Part shown: one piece after another, positions 45,198 through 49,387 of the stretch
How positions within the stretch are numbered: position 1 is the stretch's first letter
Layout: each line of letters starts with the position of its first letter
Assembly (NCBI RefSeq): GCF_007655255.1
Contig: NZ_VMYE01000025.1
Location: 1 to 49,387, forward strand
Source: Extensimonas perlucida
Lineage (GTDB): Bacteria; Pseudomonadota; Gammaproteobacteria; Burkholderiales; Burkholderiaceae_C
Direction of reading: 5' to 3'
DNA: 49,387 bases
The notes under the pieces: model-generated
Told to the model about the DNA's origin: nothing
Database searches by the model: none
Seen by the model: the letters and a program-made list of their open reading frames with translations, nothing else
Made by a program: the position numbers and the translations under genes

Positions 45198-47357
45198 ATG
45201 GCCCAGCCGCACGCCGTCGAAGTCCTGCTGCGGCCAGCGGTGGAGCTATACACCGTTGCCGTATGCGCAGGCGCCGCGGTGGTGTGCGTGGTGGCACCGT
45301 GGTCGCTCGCGCTGAATCCGGTACTCGGCCTCGGCAGCGCGCTGGCCTTCCTGGCCTTCGGCGCGATTCGCCTGCGCGACGCCTGGGCCATCCTGCGGTA
45401 CCGCCGCCACATCCGTCGTCTGCCACGCTACGTGATGACGAGCCGTGACGTGCCAGTGAGCCAGTACCGTCTGTTCGTTGGGCGTGGCTTCCGCTGGGAG
45501 CAACGACACACCCATCGGCTGACGCAGACCTACAAGCCCGAGTTCCGGCGCTACGCCGAACCGACGACGTTCTACCGCCTGGCGCGCCGCCTGGAGGAGC
45601 GGCTGGAGTTCGCGCCGCCGCCGCTGCCTAGGCTGGCGCGGGCACTGGCCTGGGACAACCCGCTCAACCCGGTCCGGCCTTTGCCGCCAGTGGGTGGCAT
45701 GCCGCGCCTGCATGGCATCGAGCCGCACGAGACCGACGTCACCCTGCCGCTGGGCGAGCGTGTGGGCCACACCCTGGTGCTCGGTACCACGCGCGTGGGC
45801 AAGACGCGCCTGGCCGAACTGTTCATCACCCAGGACATCCGCCGCAAGGTCCATGGCGAGCACGAGGTGGTGATCGTCTTCGATCCCAAGGGCGATGCCG
45901 ATCTGCTTAAGCGCATGTATGTCGAGGCCAGGCGAGCCGGACGCGAGGGCGAAATGTACGTGTTCCACCTGGGCTGGCCCGACATCTCGGCACGCTACAA
46001 CGCCGTGGGCCGGTTCGGGCGCATCTCGGAGGTCGCCACGCGCGTTGCGGGGCAGCTTTCCGGCGAGGGCAACAGCGCCGCGTTCCGAGAGTTCGCCTGG
46101 CGCTTCGTCAACATCATCGCGCGTGCCCTGGTGGAACTGGGGCAGCGGCCAGACTACCTGCTGATCCAGCGCCACGTCGTCAACATCGACGCGCTGTTCA
46201 TCGAGTACGCCCAGCACTTCTTCGCCCGAACCGAGCCCAAGGCCTGGGAGGTGATCGTCCAGCTCGAAGGACGCCTCAACGACAAGACCATCCCGCGCCA
46301 CATGGTCGGGCGAGAGAAGCGGGTGGTGGCACTGGAGCAGTACCTGTCGCAGACGCGAACCTACGACGCGGTGCTCGACGGCCTGCGCTCCGCGGTGCGC
46401 TACGACCGCACCTACTTCGACAAGATCGTCGCTTCGCTGTTGCCGCTGCTGGAGAAGCTCACCACCGGCAAGATCGCGCAACTGCTCGCGCCGAACTATT
46501 CCGACCTGTCCGACCCGCGCCCGATCTTCGACTGGATGCAGATCATCAGGAAGCGGGCCGTGGTCTATGTGGGACTGGATGCGCTGTCCGACGCCGAAGT
46601 GGCGGCGGCCGTCGGCAACAGCATGTTCAGCGACCTGGTGTCGGTGGCAGGGCACATCTACAAGCACGGCATCGACGACGGCTTGCCGGGGGCATCGGCC
46701 GATGCCAAGGTCGCCATCAACGTTCATGCGGACGAGTTCAACGAACTGATGGGCGATGAGTTCATCCCGCTCATCAACAAGGGTGGCGGTGCGGGCATGC
46801 AGGTCACGGCCTATACGCAGACGCTCTCGGACATCGAGGCGCGCATCGGCAATCGCGCCAAGGCCGGCCAGGTCATCGGCAACTTCAACAACCTGTTCAT
46901 GCTGCGGGTGCGCGAGACCGCCACCGCCGAACTGCTGACACGACAACTGCCGAAGGTGGAGGTCTACACCACCACGCTGGTCAGCGGCGCCACCGACAGT
47001 TCCGACATCCACGGCCCGACCGACTTCACCAGCAACGCGCAGGACCGCATCAGCACGTCGAGCGTGCCGCTCATCGAGCCCGCGCACGTGGTCGGCCTGC
47101 CCAAGGGGCAGTGCTTCGCCCTCATCGAAGGCGGTAACCTGTGGAAGGTCCGCATGCCGTTGCCTGCGCCCGATCCGGACGAAGCCATGCCCCGGGACCT
47201 GCAGCAGCTGGCCGGCTACATGCGCCAGCACTATGCCGAGGCGGGCGAATGGTGGGAGGGCAACGGGCTGCCCCGGTTGCTCGACGACGACGCGCTGCCA
47301 GCGGATCTGGCCGAGGAAGTGCAAGAAGGCACGCCGGATGAAGAGGCGCCATCGTGA
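45198..47357 (+). CDS. traD: Type IV coupling protein TraD
   Basis: A 719-aa VirD4/TraD-family coupling ATPase (SXT/PFGI-1 branch). Two N-terminal membrane segments (~14-35 and ~38-60) anchor it; the ATPase domain has Walker A GTTRVGKTR at 196-204, VVIVFDPKGDAD (~221-232) and a second acidic motif NVHADEFNEL with D512 and E513. It brings the TraI-bound DNA to the channel. Motifs and length are complete. Stop overlaps TIGR03747 by 4 bp, so the two are coupled. Confidence 0.95.
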   Translation: MAQPHAVEVLLRPAVELYTVAVCAGAAVVCVVAPWSLALNPVLGLGSALAFLAFGAIRLRDAWAILRYRRHIRRLPRYVMTSRDVPVSQYRLFVGRGFRWEQRHTHRLTQTYKPEFRRYAEPTTFYRLARRLEERLEFAPPPLPRLARALAWDNPLNPVRPLPPVGGMPRLHGIEPHETDVTLPLGERVGHTLVLGTTRVGKTRLAELFITQDIRRKVHGEHEVVIVFDPKGDADLLKRMYVEARRAGREGEMYVFHLGWPDISARYNAVGRFGRISEVATRVAGQLSGEGNSAAFREFAWRFVNIIARALVELGQRPDYLLIQRHVVNIDALFIEYAQHFFARTEPKAWEVIVQLEGRLNDKTIPRHMVGREKRVVALEQYLSQTRTYDAVLDGLRSAVRYDRTYFDKIVASLLPLLEKLTTGKIAQLLAPNYSDLSDPRPIFDWMQIIRKRAVVYVGLDALSDAEVAAAVGNSMFSDLVSVAGHIYKHGIDDGLPGASADAKVAINVHADEFNELMGDEFIPLINKGGGAGMQVTAYTQTLSDIEARIGNRAKAGQVIGNFNNLFMLRVRETATAELLTRQLPKVEVYTTTLVSGATDSSDIHGPTDFTSNAQDRISTSSVPLIEPAHVVGLPKGQCFALIEGGNLWKVRMPLPAPDPDEAMPRDLQQLAGYMRQHYAEAGEWWEGNGLPRLLDDDALPADLAEEVQEGTPDEEAPS

Positions 47358-48103
47358 AAGAGCCCGCCGCGACCGCCGAGCGACAGCAGGCACGCCAACG
47401 CGGCCTGGTCGCCAGCGTGGTCACGCTGCCATGGCGCCTGTTCGGCGTGCTGGTCGCCTCGCTGCTGCTGTCCATCGTCATCGAATGTGTCGGCATGCAC
47501 CTGTTCTGGCCCGACCAGGGCTGGCGCCACGCGCAGGGCATGCTCGACTACGAACTGAATCAGTTCTCCACCCATTTCACCCGGAGCGCCGTCGTGCAGG
47601 AGCCGGGACGCACCGCGCGCTGGCTGGTGGAGGGCACCTACGAGTGGGTTTTCGTGAAGACGGGCTTGTTGGACTGGATGCGCGACGCCTCGGCGCAGGC
47701 TAGCGCCGGCAGCCATCGCCCGACCAAGGCTTTCCGCTATTACATTGGCCTGGTCTACGTGAACGTGGAGAGCTACCTGATCGCGGCGGCTTATACGACG
47801 CTGATCTTCCTCGTGCGGCTGCTGGTGCTGTGCCTGACCCTGCCGCTGTTCCTGATGACCGCGTTCGTCGGGCTGGTGGATGGTCTGGTGCGCCGGGACA
47901 TCCGCCGCTTCGGCGCGGGGCGCGAGTCCGGGTTCGTTTATCACCGCGCCAGGGCCAGCCTGATCCCGCTGGCGGTACTCCCGTGGGTGACCTACCTGGC
48001 GCTACCGGTCAGCATGAACCCGCTGCTGATCCTGCTGCCCAGCGCCGCACTGCTCGGCGTGGCGGTGTGCATTGCGGCGGCGACATTCAAGAAGTACCTG
48101 TAA
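47354..48103 (+). CDS. TIGR03747 family ICE membrane protein
   Basis: A 249-aa inner-membrane protein of TIGR03747, always next to traD in these ICEs. About four hydrophobic segments are visible: ~28-50 (LFGVLVASLLLSIVIECVGM), ~140-180 (LIAAAYTTLIFLVRLLVLCL and following), ~205-222 and ~224-245. The N-terminus is basic. GTG 47354 is the start, in the overlap with traD. Probably a TraD partner in the membrane. The next transfer gene expected is RAQPRD/TIGR01690, but a cargo cassette intervenes at 48161. Confidence 0.88.
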   Translation: MKEPAATAERQQARQRGLVASVVTLPWRLFGVLVASLLLSIVIECVGMHLFWPDQGWRHAQGMLDYELNQFSTHFTRSAVVQEPGRTARWLVEGTYEWVFVKTGLLDWMRDASAQASAGSHRPTKAFRYYIGLVYVNVESYLIAAAYTTLIFLVRLLVLCLTLPLFLMTAFVGLVDGLVRRDIRRFGAGRESGFVYHRARASLIPLAVLPWVTYLALPVSMNPLLILLPSAALLGVAVCIAAATFKKYL

Positions 48104-48160
48104 GAACGCGCGAATGGCGCATAAGAGTAACCTCCTTGCGGTCGTGGCCGTGATGGCTTT

Positions 48161-49030
48161 TCAGCGGCGCCTGCTTCGCCCCGGCCATGGCAGCTCTCCC
48201 GTCAATTCAGCCAAGCCTCCATCGTCTTCGACACGTGTGCCGAAGCGGTTTACCTCAACCTCCGGCAAATCGTCGCCGTCGAACCATAGCAAGGAGATGG
48301 TGGTATCGGTGCGCTGGTAATGTCTTGAAAGTTCCCATAGATCAAGGCCCTTCTCCCAGTTGTCGAACCAGACATCCTGTGAAACTTCCCCCGTCTCAGT
48401 AGCGCTATTCCCTGAAGAGCGGATTCGGTGAGCTACGGAGCCTGCTGGAATGACCGACCTGGGAGGTATCCAGGCCCCAGCTTGCCGCAAGGCCGTTGAG
48501 CGTGCGGCATATCGCACCGCACCGCGCTCCATGGTGACGAATGCGCACGGCATGTCACTAAGACTGGCAAACCTTGACGCCGCTGCAGGGAATGATGTGC
48601 CGAACAAGTCGGCCATGTGTTGGATGAGATCCAGGGAGGGCTCTTCCTTGGGAACAGCGGAGAGCCATTGCTGATAGGGCATCAGCAGTTCAGCGGCAAA
48701 CGTGTCGCAGGCGATCTCGTTCGGATGTCGCTTTGCATAGGACCATGACGGCACCTCGTCGTGACTTGATTCCAAGTCGAGCACGATATGAGCTATTTCG
48801 TGGCAGACAGTGAAGCGCTGGCGCTCTTCGGTTTCCAGCGAATTCACCGTGATGATGTGCTTCCCGTTCGGCTTGGTAACGGTATAGCCGGACTCCCCAT
48901 CGCCAAGCTCATCCTTCTTGACCTTGGCGTTAGCCGCGTTCACATACGGGGACAGGTCTTCTCGGATGTTCGAAACATCGACTCTCGCGACAAACGCGCG
49001 CGCTCTCTGCCTGACATCCGCCTCGTCCAT
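48161..49030 (-). CDS. ImmA/IrrE family metallo-endopeptidase
   Basis: A 289-aa zinc protease of the ImmA/IrrE family. The HEIAH motif is at 77-81 (TVCHEIAHIVLDLES), with the third ligand in DTFAAELLMPYQQW (~108-121). The C-terminal ~100 residues are a family-variable domain. In phages and ICEBs1 such proteases cleave their cognate XRE repressor, often after DNA damage. The small gene directly upstream (2 bp) is its probable partner, although no clear HTH is visible in it. The cassette is on the minus strand inside the plus-strand transfer operon. Confidence 0.85.
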   Translation of the reverse strand: MDEADVRQRARAFVARVDVSNIREDLSPYVNAANAKVKKDELGDGESGYTVTKPNGKHIITVNSLETEERQRFTVCHEIAHIVLDLESSHDEVPSWSYAKRHPNEIACDTFAAELLMPYQQWLSAVPKEEPSLDLIQHMADLFGTSFPAAASRFASLSDMPCAFVTMERGAVRYAARSTALRQAGAWIPPRSVIPAGSVAHRIRSSGNSATETGEVSQDVWFDNWEKGLDLWELSRHYQRTDTTISLLWFDGDDLPEVEVNRFGTRVEDDGGLAELTGELPWPGRSRRR

Positions 49031-49032
49031 GT

Positions 49033-49260
49033 TCAGTCGTCCTCGTCGTCGTCAAAGGCCTTCTTGATTCGGGCGATGAGCGTCGCGGGATCAGGCCTTG
49101 CATTTCCCCGATGCCTGACTCCAGCCGCGGCTGAAAAAACATCGATGCTGATCGAGGGATCTTGTAGCACGAATTCAACAAGGCTTGGATCAGCATCTGC
49201 GTGGTCAACCAGCCACATCACGAGTGCGGCATCTCTTTCCCCCGGCTTGAGAACCTTCAA
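49033..49260 (-). CDS. Small gene upstream of ImmA, unknown
   Basis: A 75-aa acidic protein (VLKPGERDAALVMWLVDHAD, PSLVEFVLQDPSISIDVFSA, ending KKAFDDDEDD). The only start in the frame is TTG 49260, since a TGA lies nine codons upstream. An ATG at 49286, in an ATGA overlap with the stop of the gene before it, opens another frame of 26 codons only; a single-base frameshift near 49250 may therefore have split one gene. No HTH is obvious. Its position 2 bp before ImmA suggests it is the substrate or regulator partner. Confidence 0.5.
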   Translation of the reverse strand: MKVLKPGERDAALVMWLVDHADADPSLVEFVLQDPSISIDVFSAAAGVRHRGNARPDPATLIARIKKAFDDDEDD

Positions 49261-49281
49261 TAGCTGTCCAGTCCCGGACGA

Positions 49282-49387
49282 TCATAAGGCCGCCGATGGA
49301 ACAAATGAGGGTATGAATCGTACCACCCACTCATAGCCTGCATAGGCGTCTTGCTCTGCAGGGCTGATTGGGGCAAGTGGTGGTTGT
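49282..49387 (-). CDS. C-terminal end of a gene entering from the right edge (partial)
   Basis: On the minus strand a frame enters from the window edge and stops at TGA 49284-49282. The visible tail reads PISPAEQDAYAGYEWVVRFI and ends SFVPSAAL, which has natural composition. It would be the first gene of the ImmA cassette visible here. Too short to identify. Confidence 0.4.
   Translation of the reverse strand, partial: QPPLAPISPAEQDAYAGYEWVVRFIPSFVPSAAL

Larger units (their letters stand above)
16571..49387. mobile_element. ICE, parA-end portion (maintenance, replication, start of transfer operon)
   Basis: From the att core rightwards the genes follow the parA-end order of the same ICE family: AlpA, ParA, Shi-like, ParB, DUF2857, STY4528, OST-HTH, TIGR03761, DUF3158, SSB, TopB, small DUF genes, helicase, PilL to TIGR03747. 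It is either a second ICE in tandem with the one on the left or the other end of the same ICE in circular form. It runs out of the window inside the transfer operon. Confidence 0.85.

Noticed and set aside
45246-47393. 715-codon open frame on the minus strand
   Set aside because: Exactly antisense to traD, which has full coupling-protein motifs; composition is shadow-like.
1-49387. CRISPR array, rRNA genes or complete tRNA genes
   Set aside because: No regularly spaced direct repeats with unique spacers, and no rRNA or full tRNA sequence were seen on either strand.

Overview
The window is almost entirely integrative and conjugative element (ICE) DNA of the PFGI-1/ICEclc/PAGI-2 family. The signature genes are ParA/ParB, DUF2857, the STY4528-type replication protein, TIGR03761, DUF3158, SSB, TopB, DUF3085, DUF3577, DUF3275, PilL, TIGR03759, TIGR03765, TraD, TIGR03747, TIGR03756, TIGR03755, TraG-N, DUF3742, MobH relaxase and a long P4-type integrase. 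DNA is GC-rich throughout. This fits a high-GC host such as Pseudomonas, Xanthomonas/Stenotrophomonas or a Burkholderiales genus. No chromosomal marker is present, so the host cannot be fixed further.

Layout. (1) 1-230: end of an unrecognised inserted element that cuts off the 5' end of the TIGR03757 gene. (2) 235-4799: last genes of the mating-pair-formation operon. (3) 4807-9128: DUF3742, an AbiEi/AbiEii toxin-antitoxin pair, a repeat-rich possible oriT and the MobH relaxase TraI. (4) 9155-10187: XRE regulator and a LysR-type effector domain lacking its HTH. (5) 10439-14234: two-gene cargo operon, a P-loop GTPase and a SEC-C protein, behind a promoter bracketed by inverted repeats. I do not recognise it as a described system and it is the best novelty candidate. 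(6) 14479-16332: integrase, followed by arm-type repeats and an 18-bp tRNA-Gly 3'-end att core at 16571-16588.

Right of the att core the DNA is not the body of a tRNA but the opposite (parA) end of an ICE of the same family: a PIN-domain pair (16752-18109), then the maintenance/replication module (18625-29532), a block of small backbone genes separated by hairpins and three copies of a structured repeat (29533-40225), a panE/XRE-cupin cassette (40272-41906), and the start of the transfer operon (42087-48103), interrupted by an ImmA/IrrE cassette at the right edge. The window therefore crosses either the junction of two tandem ICEs or the attP of one circularised ICE. In the circular reading, the left edge continues the transfer operon that leaves at the right edge.

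How it works together (known for the family, inferred here): the integrase and att sites mediate excision; ParA/Shi-like/ParB and the STY4528 protein maintain and replicate the excised circle; SSB, TopB and the SNF2 helicase process DNA; TraI nicks oriT; TraD couples the DNA to a type IV secretion channel built by the PilL/TIGR/TraG proteins. AbiE, the GTPase/SEC-C pair, the PIN pair, panE/XRE-cupin and ImmA are accessory cassettes placed between backbone modules. Other structure reported: a DnaA box, inverted repeats and an AT-rich patch inside the STY4528 gene; three 17-bp palindromes preceding replication-module operons; and terminator-like hairpins in many of the intergenic gaps between 31 and 40 kb.
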